Positions 39,022 to 48,590 of a DNA stretch of 64,000 bases are shown here, piece by piece. The stretch's first letter is position 1; each line of letters starts with the position of its first letter. The notes below the pieces were generated by a model. It did no database searches. It saw only the letters and a list, made by a program, of their open reading frames with translations, and had not been told where the DNA came from. Origin of the DNA: Stenotrophomonas sp. WZN-1 (GTDB lineage: Bacteria; Pseudomonadota; Gammaproteobacteria; Xanthomonadales; Xanthomonadaceae); the NCBI RefSeq assembly GCF_002192255.1, contig NZ_CP021768.1, forward strand, positions 1,754,001 to 1,818,000, read 5' to 3'. The position numbers were made by a program, and so were the translations under genes.

Positions 39022-40053
39022 CTACGCCGCCGAAGCGGCGACCTTCTCCAGGATGCGCTTGCCGCTGCTTTCCAGCGCGGCGTCTTCCTTTTCCTTCTGC
39101 TGCTGCGCCAGCTTCGCACCCGGGCACTGCGCCAGCATGTAGTTGGCGTCGAAGTTGAGCTTTTCCACCAGGAAATCGACGAACGCACGCACCTTCGGCG
39201 AGACCAGGCGGCCACCGGCGAACACGGCGTTGAAGTCCACTTCCGGGCCGGTCCAGCCGGCCAGCACGCGCCGTACCATGCCCGACTCGACGAACGGCTT
39301 GGCCATCACATCACCGGTCAGCAGCAGGCCTTCGCCACACACCAGTGCGCCATTCAATGCGGACATGTCGTTGGCGGTCATCAGCGGGGTGACCGGGAAG
39401 TCACGCAGTTCGCCGCCGTTCTCGCCCAGCTGCCAGGTGAAGCGCGGCGAATTGCCGGTGTGGTACGGCTTGCGCATTGCCAGGATGCGATGGAACTGCA
39501 GCTCTTCCGGATGCAGCGGCTCGCCATAGCGCTCGATGTAGGCCGGGCTGGCGAACACCTGCGTGCGCAGGCTGCCGAGCTTGCGCGCGACCAGGTTGGA
39601 ATCGGGCAGGGCACCGACACGCAGCGCCAGATCCGCCTCACCGGCGATCAGGTCCAGCTTCTCGTTGCCCATGTGCATGTCCAGGCGGATCTCTGGATAC
39701 TGCGCATGGAACTGGCCCAGCAGCGGGGCGATCCAGGTGATGCCGATCGAGTAGGGCACGGTGAAGCGCAGCCAGCCGCGCGGGCCGGACTGCAACTGGC
39801 TCACCGCGCTCTCGGCTTCTTCCAGCTCGCGCGCGATGCGCTGGCAATGCTCGTGGTAGATCGAGCCGGCTTCGGTCAGGCCGAGGCGGCGGGTGGTCCG
39901 GTGCAGCAGTCGCGCGCCCAGGCGCGTTTCCAGCTCCTGCACTTTGCGGCTGACCGTGGTCTTGGGCAGGCCGAGCGATTTGGCAGCGGCAATGAAACTG
40001 CCTTGCTCGACCACTTTGACGAAGATCAGCGTCTCGTTGAGATCGTGGGACAT
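39022..40053 (-). CDS. smeRv: SmeRv, LysR-type regulator of smeVWX
   Basis: 343 residues. N-terminal LysR helix-turn-helix (LIFVKVVEQGSFIAAAKSLGLPKTTVSRKVQELE) and a substrate-binding domain to about residue 300, then a Lys/Glu-rich helical tail that is longer than usual for LysR proteins. It is divergent from smeU1-V-W-U2-X, exactly as reported for SmeRv in S. maltophilia, where mutations derepress the pump and raise quinolone, chloramphenicol and tetracycline resistance. The symbol rests on gene order. A palindromic T-N11-A-type box lies in the divergent gap. Confidence 0.85.
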   Translation of the reverse strand: MSHDLNETLIFVKVVEQGSFIAAAKSLGLPKTTVSRKVQELETRLGARLLHRTTRRLGLTEAGSIYHEHCQRIARELEEAESAVSQLQSGPRGWLRFTVPYSIGITWIAPLLGQFHAQYPEIRLDMHMGNEKLDLIAGEADLALRVGALPDSNLVARKLGSLRTQVFASPAYIERYGEPLHPEELQFHRILAMRKPYHTGNSPRFTWQLGENGGELRDFPVTPLMTANDMSALNGALVCGEGLLLTGDVMAKPFVESGMVRRVLAGWTGPEVDFNAVFAGGRLVSPKVRAFVDFLVEKLNFDANYMLAQCPGAKLAQQQKEKEDAALESSGKRILEKVAASAA

Positions 40054-40118
40054 GGTCGGGGATCCTGGACGTCGGGGATGGGACAATCGTGACAGAACGA
40101 TTGGACCGGGAGCGGGAT

Positions 40119-40135
40119 GATTATTCCCCTTAATC
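40119..40135. promoter_or_regulatory. Candidate LysR box in the smeRv-smeU1 gap
   Basis: GATTA-TTCCCCT-TAATC, a perfect interrupted palindrome with the T-N11-A form of LysR-type binding sites, 66 bases upstream of the smeRv start on the other strand. Confidence 0.45.
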
Positions 40136-40200
40136 AGGACTAATCAAGTAAAGGTTTGAGGTCTATCGTGGCGCCATTCGTGAAATGGAGCCCCCTCGCC

Positions 40201-40428
40201 ATGAGCCTGCGCAACATTCTTGCCCGCTTCCGGCATGCCGGCCAGAACGCCCTGGACCTGGCGATGACCGTCGAAGCCCGTCCGAGTTCCTTGGTACACA
40301 AGGACTTTCGTGAGTTTACCGCGCCCATGCGTCAGCAGCGTGGCGGCGTCATCCGCCTGGTCCCGCACAAGGGCGACCGACTGCGCCGAATTGGGACTAT
40401 CCCGGATTTGGGAGGAAATGTCCCGTGA
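40201..40428 (+). CDS. Small basic protein upstream of smeU1, unrecognised
   Basis: 75 residues (MSLRNILARFRHAGQNALDLAMTV start), Arg-rich and without hydrophobic segment or known motif. Support is modest: a GGAG about nine bases before the ATG, and a stop codon that overlaps the smeU1 GTG start (GTGA at 40425-40428), the arrangement of translationally coupled genes. It is not part of the smeU1-V-W-U2-X operon as I know it. It could be a leader gene or chance. Confidence 0.4.
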   Translation: MSLRNILARFRHAGQNALDLAMTVEARPSSLVHKDFREFTAPMRQQRGGVIRLVPHKGDRLRRIGTIPDLGGNVP

Positions 40429-41195
40429 ATGGGATACTGACGCCCGAAGTTCTGGTCCTCGGTGGCACCGGTGCCGTGGGCCAGGGCGTGGTCGGCGCCC
40501 TGCTGGAGGCCGGCAGCCCGGTGCTGGTGGTCGGGCGCGATCCGGGCCGGCTGGCGGCGCTGCATGAGCAGTTCGCCGATGAGCCGGGCCTGGAAACCGT
40601 GCTGGGTTCGCTCAGCGATGACGGCTCGGCACGTGCGCTGGCCGAACGCATCGCGCAGCGGCCGCGTCCGTTGGCTGCAGTGATCGCCGCAATGGGCGGT
40701 CCCTACCGTCGCGGCCGCGTGGTCGACCGCAACGGCGACGAGCTGCTCGGCGCGCTGCAGGCCGACCTGATGCCGCACGTGCACGCAGTGCGTCATCTGC
40801 TGCCGCTGCTGCAGGACAACGTGCATGCGCGGCGCTACGTGATGATCGGCAGCCCGGCCGCGGTCAAGCCATGGGCCGGTTACGGCGAAAGCTCGATCAC
40901 CGCCGCGGCGATGCGCATGTACGCGCAGGTGGTGCACCAGGAAGCGCAGGCGATTGGCGTGCGTGCGCAGATGCTGGAAGTCTGCAGCCCGGTGTGTACC
41001 CCGGCCAACGCGGCCAACGCCTGCATCGAGTGGCCCAGTTCGCTGCTGGTCGGCCGGCGCGTGGTCTCCCTGCTCGATGGGTGCCGCGACAACCGCGCCA
41101 TCGTCCGTTGCGACAGCAGTGATGCCGAACTGCCGCGCGGCCTGCTGCACCTGGAAGTTCCTCCGCTTTGGCGCGACACCGCTGGCGTCGCTTGA
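40425..41195 (+). CDS. smeU1: SmeU1, SDR-like protein of the smeVWX operon
   Basis: 256 residues with an N-terminal Rossmann motif LVLGGTGAVGQG and an overall short-chain dehydrogenase layout. At the expected Y-x3-K catalytic site the sequence reads YGESS, with no lysine, so classic SDR catalysis is doubtful. Start GTG 40425 is preceded by GGGAGGAAA. First structural gene of the efflux operon; its role in efflux is not known to me. 82 bases with a fold-back (GACCTCGACCATGGTTGAGGTC region) separate it from smeV. Confidence 0.78.
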   Translation: MNGILTPEVLVLGGTGAVGQGVVGALLEAGSPVLVVGRDPGRLAALHEQFADEPGLETVLGSLSDDGSARALAERIAQRPRPLAAVIAAMGGPYRRGRVVDRNGDELLGALQADLMPHVHAVRHLLPLLQDNVHARRYVMIGSPAAVKPWAGYGESSITAAAMRMYAQVVHQEAQAIGVRAQMLEVCSPVCTPANAANACIEWPSSLLVGRRVVSLLDGCRDNRAIVRCDSSDAELPRGLLHLEVPPLWRDTAGVA

Positions 41196-41277
41196 CCTCG
41201 ACCATGGTTGAGGTCGCAGTATGCGCCGCCGATTTTCGCAACACGTTCTCATATAGCTGTACCACCCCTCCGTACGG

Positions 41278-42513
41278 ATGCATGCCATGACTTCCCCCAA
41301 CACCACCCCACATCGTTTCGGCCATCGCATCGCGATGGTCGGCGTGTCGATCCTCGCCGCGGCCGTGCTTGCAGCCTGCAGCGGCGGCCATGCCGAAGAA
41401 GCCGGTGCTCCGCCGCCGCCGCAGGTCAGCGCCGCGCCGGTGCTGGTCAAGCAGGTCAGCCAGTGGGACGAGTTCAGCGGCCGCGTCGAAGCGGTACAGA
41501 GCGTTGAACTGCGCCCGCGCGTGTCCGGCTACATCGACAAGGTCAACTACGTCGAAGGCCAGGAAGTGAAGAAGGGCGAAGTGCTCTTCACCATCGACGC
41601 GCGCAGCTACCAGGCCGAATACGATCGTGCCGCCGCCGAGTTGGCCCGCGCCCGCACCCAGGCCACGCTGGCTCGCAGCGAGTCCGAGCGTGCCAAGCGG
41701 CTGTCCGAGCAGCAGGCGATCTCCACCGAGACCGCCGAGCAGCGTCGCGCTGCCGCCGACCAGTCCGGTGCCGCCGTGCAGGCCGCGCAGGCCGCGTTGG
41801 ATGCGGCCCGCCTCAACCTGGAGTTCACCAAGGTGCGCGCACCGATCGACGGCCGCGCCGGCCGCGCGATGGTCACCGCCGGCAACCTGGTCACCGCTGG
41901 CGACAGCGCCAGCGTGCTGACCACGCTGGTCTCGCTGGACACCGTGTTCGTCTACTTCGATGCCGACGAAAGCACCTTCCTGCGCTACGCACAGATGGCA
42001 CGCAAGGGCGAGCGCCCGAGCGAGCGAGACAGCGAACTGCCGGTGAAGGTCGGCCTGTCGGGTGAGGAGGGCTACCCGCATGCGGGCAAGGTCGACTTCC
42101 TCGACAACCAGGTGGCGCGCAGCACCGGCACCATCCGCGTCCGCGCACTGCTGGATAACGCCGACCGCCAGTTCACCCCGGGCCTGTTCGCCCGCGTGCA
42201 GTTGCTCGGCAGCGGCCAGTTCCAGGCGCTGCTGATCGACGACAAGGCCGTGCTGACCGACCAGGACCGCAAGTACGTGTACGTGGTCGACAAGGATGGC
42301 AAGGCCCAGCGCCGCGACATCCAGCTCGGTCGTACCGCTGAAGGCCTGCGCATCGTCGAACACGGCCTGGCCGCCGGTGACAAGGTGATCATCGACGGTG
42401 TGCAGAAGGTCTTCATGCCGGGCATGCCGGTGCAGGCCAAGGCGGTGGCGATGCAGCCACAGGCTGCGAAGCCGGCACCGGGCCGCGATGCCACCGCCGC
42501 GCTGAACCACTGA
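41278..42513 (+). CDS. smeV: SmeV, RND efflux periplasmic adaptor
   Basis: 411 residues. The signal peptide has lipobox LAAC (about residue 34); the adaptor has a lipoyl half-motif (VELRPRVSGYIDKVNYVEGQEVKKGEVLF), an alpha-hairpin coiled coil rich in Ala/Arg (about 115-180), the second lipoyl half (VRAPIDGRAGRAMVTAGNLV) and the beta-barrel and membrane-proximal domains. It bridges SmeW and SmeX. An ATG three codons further on (41287) is an equally possible start. Confidence 0.9.
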   Translation: MHAMTSPNTTPHRFGHRIAMVGVSILAAAVLAACSGGHAEEAGAPPPPQVSAAPVLVKQVSQWDEFSGRVEAVQSVELRPRVSGYIDKVNYVEGQEVKKGEVLFTIDARSYQAEYDRAAAELARARTQATLARSESERAKRLSEQQAISTETAEQRRAAADQSGAAVQAAQAALDAARLNLEFTKVRAPIDGRAGRAMVTAGNLVTAGDSASVLTTLVSLDTVFVYFDADESTFLRYAQMARKGERPSERDSELPVKVGLSGEEGYPHAGKVDFLDNQVARSTGTIRVRALLDNADRQFTPGLFARVQLLGSGQFQALLIDDKAVLTDQDRKYVYVVDKDGKAQRRDIQLGRTAEGLRIVEHGLAAGDKVIIDGVQKVFMPGMPVQAKAVAMQPQAAKPAPGRDATAALNH

Positions 42514-42640
42514 TCCGCCGTCTCCTGATCCGCGTCCCCGCTTAGCTGCCGGCGCCAGCGGCAGCCTTCCCTGCCTTCGTCATCCCGGCGAGGGGCAGGG
42601 TGGCTGTTGCCCGCCGAATGCCTTTCCCAGGAATTCCTCC

Positions 42641-45600
42641 ATGGACTTTTCCCGTTTCTTCATCGACAGGCCGATCTTCGCGGCGGTGCTGTCGATCGTG
42701 ATCTTCGCCGCAGGCCTGATCACGATTCCAATCCTGCCGATCAGCGAGTACCCCGAAGTGGTGCCGCCGTCGGTGGTCGTGCGCACGGTATATCCGGGCG
42801 CCAACCCCAAGGTCATTGCCGAGACCGTTGCCACGCCGCTTGAGGAGGCCATCAACGGCGTCGAAGGCATGATGTACCTGAAGTCGGTGGCCGGCTCGGA
42901 CGGCGTGCTGCAGATGACCGTCACCTTCCGCCCGGGTACCGATCCGGACGCGGCGGCAGTGAAGGTGCAGAACCGCGTGGCGCAGGCGCAGGCGCGCCTG
43001 CCCGAGGACGTGCGCCGGCAGGGCGTGACCACGCAGAAGCAGTCGCCGACCTTCCTGATGGTGGTGCACCTGACCTCGCCGCAAGGCAAGTACGACACCC
43101 TGTACCTGCGCAACTACGCCCGCCTGCACGTCAAGGATGCGCTGGCGCGTATTCCGGGCGTGGGTGATGCACAGATCTTCGGTGGCGGTGACTACGCCAT
43201 GCGCGCCTGGCTGGACCCGGACAAGGTGGCTTCGCGCGGCCTGACCGCCAGCGACGTGGTGCGCGCGATGCGTGAGCAGAACGTGCAGGTTTCGGCCGGC
43301 CAGCTCGGTGCCGAGCCGTTGCCGAACAGCCAGTTCCTGACCCTGATCAACGCGCAGGGCCGCCTGAAGACCGAAAAGGAATTCGGCGACATCGTGCTCA
43401 AGAGCGGCACCGATGGCGAGATCGTGCGCCTGGCCGATGTGGCCCGCCTGGAACTGGGCGCCGGCGACTACACCCTGCGCTCGCAGCTGGACGGCAAGAA
43501 CGCGGTCGGTATCGGTATCTTCCAGTCGCCGGGTGCCAATGCACTGGAGATCCGTGACCAGGTCATCTCGACGATGGACGAGATGCAGAAGACCATGCCG
43601 GCCGACGTGAAGTACGAAGCGGTGTATGACACCACCATCTTCGTGCGCGACTCGATCAAGGCCGTGGTCTCCACGCTGCTGGAAGCCATCGCCTTGGTGG
43701 TGCTGGTGGTGATCCTGTTCCTGCAGACCTGGCGTGCCTCGATCATCCCGTTGATCGCGGTGCCGGTGTCGGTGGTGGGTACCTTCGCCGCGCTGTACCT
43801 GCTGGGCTTCTCGATCAACACGCTGAGCCTGTTCGGCCTGGTGCTGGCGATCGGTATCGTGGTCGACGACGCGATCGTGGTGGTGGAGAACGTCGAGCGC
43901 AACATCGAGGAAGGCCTGTCGCCCACCGCGGCGGCTCACCAGGCCATGCGTGAGGTGTCCGGCCCGATCGTGGCGATCGCGCTGGTGCTGTGTGCCGTGT
44001 TCGTGCCGATGGCCTTCCTGTCCGGTGTCACCGGCCAGTTCTACAAGCAGTTCGCGGTCACCATCGCCATCTCCACGGTGATCTCGGCGATCAACTCGTT
44101 GACCCTGTCGCCGGCCCTGGCCGCGCGCCTGCTGAAGGCCCACGGTGCGCCGAAGGATGGCCCGAGCCGCCTGATCGACCGCCTGTTCGGCTGGGTGTTC
44201 CGTCCGTTCAACCGCTTCTTCAAGTCCAGCTCGGAGAAGTACGAGCGTGGCGTGGCCCGCATCCTCGGCCGTCGCGGCGCGGTGTTCGTGGTCTACGCGA
44301 TCCTGCTGGTCGGGACCGGCGTGATCTTCAAGCTGGTGCCGCCGGGCTTCATCCCGACCCAGGACAAGCTGTACCTGATCGCTGGTGTGAAGCTTCCGGA
44401 GGGTTCGTCGATCGCGCGTACCGATGAAATGCTGCGCAAGGTCGCCAAGATCGCCCAGGAAACCGATGGCGTGGCCCACACCATCTCGTTCCCGGGTTTG
44501 AACGCGCTGCAGTTCACCAATACGCCGAACACCGGTGTGGCGTTCATTCCGCTCAAGCCGTTCGCCGAGCGCCATGGCCGCACCGCCGCGCAGATCAATG
44601 CCGAGATCAACCAGAAGATCGCCGGCCTGCAGGAGGGCTTCGCGTTCGCGATGATGCCGCCGCCGATCCTCGGCCTGGGCAACGGCAACGGCTACCAGAT
44701 GTTCATCGAGGACCGCGGCAACCTGGGCTACGGCGCGCTGCAGAACGCCGTGCAGGCAATGCAGGGTACCGTCGCGCAGACGCCGGGCATGGCCTTCCCG
44801 ATCAGCAGCTACCAGGCCAACGTGCCGCAGCTGGATGCCGAAGTGGACCGCGTCAAGGCCAAGGCACAGGGCGTGCAGCTCACCGAGCTGTTCGACACCC
44901 TGCAGACCTACCTCGGTTCGGCCTACGTCAACGACTTCAACCAGTTCGGCCGTACCTGGCAGGTGATCGCCCAGGCCGATGGTCCGTTCCGCGAGACGGT
45001 CGAGGACATCGGCAAGCTGCGTACCCGCAACGACCGCGGCGAGATGGTGCCGATCGGTTCGATGGTCACCATCAAGCAGACCTTCGGCCCGGACCCGGTG
45101 CTGCGCTTCAATGGCTACCCGGCAGCGGACCTGGCCGGTGAAGCCGACCCGCGCCTGCTGTCCTCGGCCGAGGCGATGAACAAGCTGACCGAGATCGCCG
45201 GCAAGGTGCTGCCGGTGGGCATGACCACCGAATGGACCGACCTGAGCTACCAGCAGGCGACCCAGGGCAAGGCGGCCTTCATCGTGTTCCCGGTGGCGAT
45301 CATGCTGGCCTTCCTGGTGCTGGCTGCGCTGTACGAGAGCTGGTCGCTGCCGCTGGCGGTGATCCTGATCGTGCCGATGACCCTGCTGTCCGCACTGTTC
45401 GGCGTGTGGCTGACCGGTGGCGACAACAACGTGTTCGTGCAGGTCGGCCTGGTGGTGCTGATGGGCCTGGCGTGCAAGAACGCGATCCTGATCGTCGAAT
45501 TCGCCAGAGAGCTGGAGATGGGCGGCAAGGGCATCGTTGAAGCCGCGCTGGAAGCCTGCCGCCTGCGTCTGCGTCCGATCGTGATGACCTCCATCGCGTT

Positions 45601-45811
45601 CATCGCCGGCACCGTGCCGCTGGTGCTGTCGCACGGCGCGGGTGCCGAGGTGCGCTCGGTAACGGGTATCACCGTGTTTGCTGGCATGCTGGGCGTGACC
45701 CTGTTCGGCCTGTTCCTCACCCCGGTGTTCTACGTGGCCCTGCGCAAGTTCGTCACCCGCAACGGTGGCGGCCAACTGGTGCAGCACGGCGAGCCGACCA
45801 TCCATCACTGA
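42641..45811 (+). CDS. smeW: SmeW, RND multidrug efflux pump
   Basis: 1056 residues, full length for the HAE1/AcrB family: 12 transmembrane helices and two large periplasmic loops. The N-terminus FSRFFIDRPIFAAVLSIVI is typical, and the proton-relay aspartate pair is in GIVVDDAIVVVENVERN (about residues 405-410); the matching lysine lies near KNAILIVEFA. It expels drugs using the proton gradient. Translation starts 13 bases after a GGAATTCCTCC-type site. Together with SmeV and SmeX it forms the tripartite pump. Confidence 0.94.
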   Translation: MDFSRFFIDRPIFAAVLSIVIFAAGLITIPILPISEYPEVVPPSVVVRTVYPGANPKVIAETVATPLEEAINGVEGMMYLKSVAGSDGVLQMTVTFRPGTDPDAAAVKVQNRVAQAQARLPEDVRRQGVTTQKQSPTFLMVVHLTSPQGKYDTLYLRNYARLHVKDALARIPGVGDAQIFGGGDYAMRAWLDPDKVASRGLTASDVVRAMREQNVQVSAGQLGAEPLPNSQFLTLINAQGRLKTEKEFGDIVLKSGTDGEIVRLADVARLELGAGDYTLRSQLDGKNAVGIGIFQSPGANALEIRDQVISTMDEMQKTMPADVKYEAVYDTTIFVRDSIKAVVSTLLEAIALVVLVVILFLQTWRASIIPLIAVPVSVVGTFAALYLLGFSINTLSLFGLVLAIGIVVDDAIVVVENVERNIEEGLSPTAAAHQAMREVSGPIVAIALVLCAVFVPMAFLSGVTGQFYKQFAVTIAISTVISAINSLTLSPALAARLLKAHGAPKDGPSRLIDRLFGWVFRPFNRFFKSSSEKYERGVARILGRRGAVFVVYAILLVGTGVIFKLVPPGFIPTQDKLYLIAGVKLPEGSSIARTDEMLRKVAKIAQETDGVAHTISFPGLNALQFTNTPNTGVAFIPLKPFAERHGRTAAQINAEINQKIAGLQEGFAFAMMPPPILGLGNGNGYQMFIEDRGNLGYGALQNAVQAMQGTVAQTPGMAFPISSYQANVPQLDAEVDRVKAKAQGVQLTELFDTLQTYLGSAYVNDFNQFGRTWQVIAQADGPFRETVEDIGKLRTRNDRGEMVPIGSMVTIKQTFGPDPVLRFNGYPAADLAGEADPRLLSSAEAMNKLTEIAGKVLPVGMTTEWTDLSYQQATQGKAAFIVFPVAIMLAFLVLAALYESWSLPLAVILIVPMTLLSALFGVWLTGGDNNVFVQVGLVVLMGLACKNAILIVEFARELEMGGKGIVEAALEACRLRLRPIVMTSIAFIAGTVPLVLSHGAGAEVRSVTGITVFAGMLGVTLFGLFLTPVFYVALRKFVTRNGGGQLVQHGEPTIHH

Positions 45812-45878
45812 CATGGAACTCCACCGGCACCGGTGCCCCAACCGGTGTCGGATTTCCCCCCTCCAAAGGCATGACTCC

Positions 45879-46616
45879 ATGAACACCCATCAGAACAAGA
45901 TCGCACTGGTCACTGGTGCCACCCGCGGCATCGGCGCCGAGACCGTGCGTCAGCTGGCACAGGCCGGCGTGCACACGCTGCTGGCCGGCCGCAAGCGCGA
46001 GACCACCGTGGAGCAGGCGCTGAAGCTGCAGGCCGAGGGCCTGCCAGTGGAAGCGCTGCAGCTGGACGTGACCGACGGTGCCAGCATCGCCGAGGCCGTG
46101 CAGCAGGTGCGCGAGCGCCATGGCCGTCTCGACATTCTGGTCAACAACGCTGGCGTGCTGCTGGAAAACCCGGCGCAGCGGCCCTCCGAGCAGTCGCTGG
46201 ACACCTGGCGCCGCACCTTCGACACCAACGTCTATGCGCTGGTGGCGGTGACCCAGGCGTTCCTGCCGCTGCTGCAGCAGGCCAAGGCCGGCCGCATCGT
46301 GAATGTCTCCAGCATCCTCGGCTCGCAGACCCTGCATGCCGATCCGGCGTCCGGCATCTACGACATGAAGGTTCCGGCCTACAACGCCTCCAAGGCAGCG
46401 GTGAACAGCTGGACCCTGGCGCTGGCGCACGAACTGCGCAGCACGCAGATCAAGGTCAACACCGTGCATCCGGGCTACGTGAAAACCGACATGAACGGCG
46501 GCCACGGCGAGATCGAAATCGCCGAGGGCGCGCGTTCCAGCGTGCAGATGGCACTGATCGGCCATGAAGGCCCGAATGGCAGCTTCACCTACCTGGGCGA
46601 GGTGCTGCCATGGTGA
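45879..46616 (+). CDS. smeU2: SmeU2, short-chain dehydrogenase/reductase
   Basis: 245 residues with a complete classical SDR set: cofactor motif TGATRGIGAE near residue 14, NNAG near 88, catalytic Ser (VSSILGS) and Y-N-A-S-K. So unlike SmeU1 it should be an active NAD(P)H oxidoreductase. Start MNTHQNKIALVTGA; the ATG overlap with smeX downstream is seven bases. Its placement inside an RND pump operon is unusual and is a known trait of smeVWX. Confidence 0.9.
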   Translation: MNTHQNKIALVTGATRGIGAETVRQLAQAGVHTLLAGRKRETTVEQALKLQAEGLPVEALQLDVTDGASIAEAVQQVRERHGRLDILVNNAGVLLENPAQRPSEQSLDTWRRTFDTNVYALVAVTQAFLPLLQQAKAGRIVNVSSILGSQTLHADPASGIYDMKVPAYNASKAAVNSWTLALAHELRSTQIKVNTVHPGYVKTDMNGGHGEIEIAEGARSSVQMALIGHEGPNGSFTYLGEVLPW

Positions 46617-48031
46617 TCCGCACGTTGGCGATGGCCGTCTCCAGCCTGGTGCTGGCAGGCTGTGTCAGCGTCGGCCCGAACTACAAGGCCCCGGTGCAGG
46701 AACCGGTGGTCCTGCAGAGTGCACAGCAGCCGGTCTTCAGCACTGTCTCGCCGGTGGCCAGCTGGTGGGCGCAGTTCGATGATCCGGTGCTGGAACAGCT
46801 GGTGCATGGCGCACTGTCGGACAACCTGGACCTGCGCGTGGCCGTGGCCCGCGTCAGCCAGGCCCGCGCGGTGTTCGTCGAAAGCCGCTTCGACCAGGCT
46901 CCGCACATCACCGCTGGCGGCAGCTACGACCGCCGCAAGCAACCCGATCCGCAGCTGGGTGGGCAGCGGGTGTTCAGTGAAAGCTACCAGCTCGGCTTCG
47001 ACGCCGGCTGGGAGCTGGATCTGTTCGGCCGCAAGCGCCGCGCTGCAGAAGCCGCGCGTGCCGACCTCGGTGCCGAGCAGGCCAACCTGGCCGACGCGCA
47101 GGTACTGGTCGCCGCCGAAGTGGCACGCAACTACTTCGAGCTGCGCGGCACGCAGAAGCGCATCGCGGTGGCCCAGCACACGCTGGAAAACCTGCGCGAT
47201 ACGCAGAAGCTGACCGAGGCGCGCTGGGAGCTGGGCGCCGGCAGCGAGCTGGATGTGCAGAGCAGCCGCGCCCGCCTGAAGGCGATCGAGGCCGACATTC
47301 CGCTGCTGGAAGTGGCCGAGGCGCAGTCGCGCAATCGCCTGGCCGTGCTGCTGGGCCAGCGCCCGGAAGTGCTGACCGACATGCTCGCGCCGCATGACGT
47401 GCCGGCCTTCGCCAAGGCACTGCCGCTGGGCGATACCCGCGAACTGCTGCGTCAGCGCGCCGACGTGCGCGTGGCCGAGCGTCGCCTGGCGGCCGCGACC
47501 GCACGCGTGGGCGTGGCCACCGCGGACCTGTTCCCGCGGCTGTCGCTGTCCGGCTTCGTCGGTTTCCTGGGTGGCGATGCCAGCGGCCTGGTCAATGGCA
47601 ACAACAAGGCCTGGTCGCTGACCCCGTCGTTGAGCTGGGCCGCATTCGACTTCGGCACCGTGCGTGCGCGCCTGCGTGCCAGCAAGGCTGAAGCCGAAGG
47701 CGTGGCCGCGCAGTATGAGCAGGCGGTACTGCTGGCGCTGGAAGACACCGAGAACGCGCTGACCCGCTATTCCAAGCAGCAGGCGCGGCTGGCAATCGTG
47801 GTCGAGCAGGCGCAGGCGGCACGGCGTGCCGAATCGCTGGCACAGATCCGCTATCGCGAGGGCTCGGAAGACTTCCTGACCCTGCTGGATGCGCAGCGCA
47901 CGCAGCTGGCGGCCGATGACGCATTGGCGGCGGCCGAGTCCGAAGTCAATGTCAGCGTGGTCGGCGTGTACAAGGCGCTGGGCGGCTGGGGACAATCACC
48001 GCAGCAACCGAGCGTGGCGCAGGTGCAGTAA
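46610..48031 (+). CDS. smeX: SmeX, outer-membrane efflux lipoprotein (TolC/OprM family)
   Basis: 473 residues. Lipobox LAGC at about residue 17 followed by VSVGPNYKAP, the usual NodT/OprM start. Two repeated halves of the alpha-barrel are visible (AVARVSQARAVF..., ARADLGAEQANLADAQVLVAAEVARNYFELRG, and the second copy around RADVRVAERRLAAATARVGVATADLFP). It forms the exit duct. A strong terminator follows. Confidence 0.92.
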   Translation: MVIRTLAMAVSSLVLAGCVSVGPNYKAPVQEPVVLQSAQQPVFSTVSPVASWWAQFDDPVLEQLVHGALSDNLDLRVAVARVSQARAVFVESRFDQAPHITAGGSYDRRKQPDPQLGGQRVFSESYQLGFDAGWELDLFGRKRRAAEAARADLGAEQANLADAQVLVAAEVARNYFELRGTQKRIAVAQHTLENLRDTQKLTEARWELGAGSELDVQSSRARLKAIEADIPLLEVAEAQSRNRLAVLLGQRPEVLTDMLAPHDVPAFAKALPLGDTRELLRQRADVRVAERRLAAATARVGVATADLFPRLSLSGFVGFLGGDASGLVNGNNKAWSLTPSLSWAAFDFGTVRARLRASKAEAEGVAAQYEQAVLLALEDTENALTRYSKQQARLAIVVEQAQAARRAESLAQIRYREGSEDFLTLLDAQRTQLAADDALAAAESEVNVSVVGVYKALGGWGQSPQQPSVAQVQ

Positions 48032-48036
48032 CCGCA

Positions 48037-48073
48037 GGGGACGGAGGCCGTGGCTTCCGTCCCCTTCTTCTTT
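48037..48073. terminator. Terminator between smeX and the convergent VOC gene
   Basis: GGGGACGGAGGC / GCTTCCGTCCCC with a short loop, followed by TTCTTCTTT. It ends the sme operon; its last base touches the stop codon of the opposite gene. Confidence 0.8.
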
Positions 48074-48450
48074 CAGGGCCACTGATTGGCCGGCTCCTCG
48101 CGCTCGCGCATGCGCACGATGCAGAAGCGATGGCCGGTCGGTGCTTCCATCACCCACCAGCGTTTGACGAAGCCTATCCGGCGCGCGCCGAGCTTCTCCA
48201 GGCGGTCGGCCTCGGCGTCGATGTCGTCGCTCTCGATGTCCAGGTGCACCCGTGATGGGTGATCGACCCGCTGGACTTCCACGTTCAAGCCTGCCGGTGC
48301 ACCCAGCAGGTCGGCATACTCGGCGCCCCCTTCGACACGCGCCGCCTGTGCCTGCAGGCCGAGCGCGGCGGCCCAGAAGCGGGCACCTTCGTCGGCGGGA
48401 ATGTCCTGGCAGTCGATGATGAATCCTGCCAGCCGGCTCTGGTGTGCCAT
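48073..48450 (-). CDS. VOC-family (glyoxalase-like) protein
   Basis: 125 residues with a single glyoxalase/bleomycin-resistance (VOC) module: FIIDCQDIPADEGARFWAAALG at the start, VHLDIESDDIDAEADRLEKLGAR in the middle and MEAPTGHRFCIVRM at the end. Such proteins act as dimers on diverse substrates, often with a metal. The substrate is unknown. Start MAHQSRLAG matches the domain edge; a 21-codon extension upstream is unlikely. Confidence 0.8.
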   Translation of the reverse strand: MAHQSRLAGFIIDCQDIPADEGARFWAAALGLQAQAARVEGGAEYADLLGAPAGLNVEVQRVDHPSRVHLDIESDDIDAEADRLEKLGARRIGFVKRWWVMEAPTGHRFCIVRMREREEPANQWP

Positions 48451-48590
48451 GTCCTGCTCCGCAGTTTGGGGTGCGAGGCAGGGTAACGCAGTACGTTCCG
48501 GGAGCATCTTCACGTCTGTGACGTTTCTGACTCTGCCGAAACTGGAGCCCGACGTGTAACTAGTGGGTCAGGCACTTGGGAGGACAGGCG

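Noticed and set aside
42542..45886. A 1114-codon open frame on the minus strand across smeW
   Set aside because: It is the exact antisense of a full-length RND pump; the His/Gln/Arg-rich composition is typical of reverse-strand frames in GC-rich DNA, and it has no domains.
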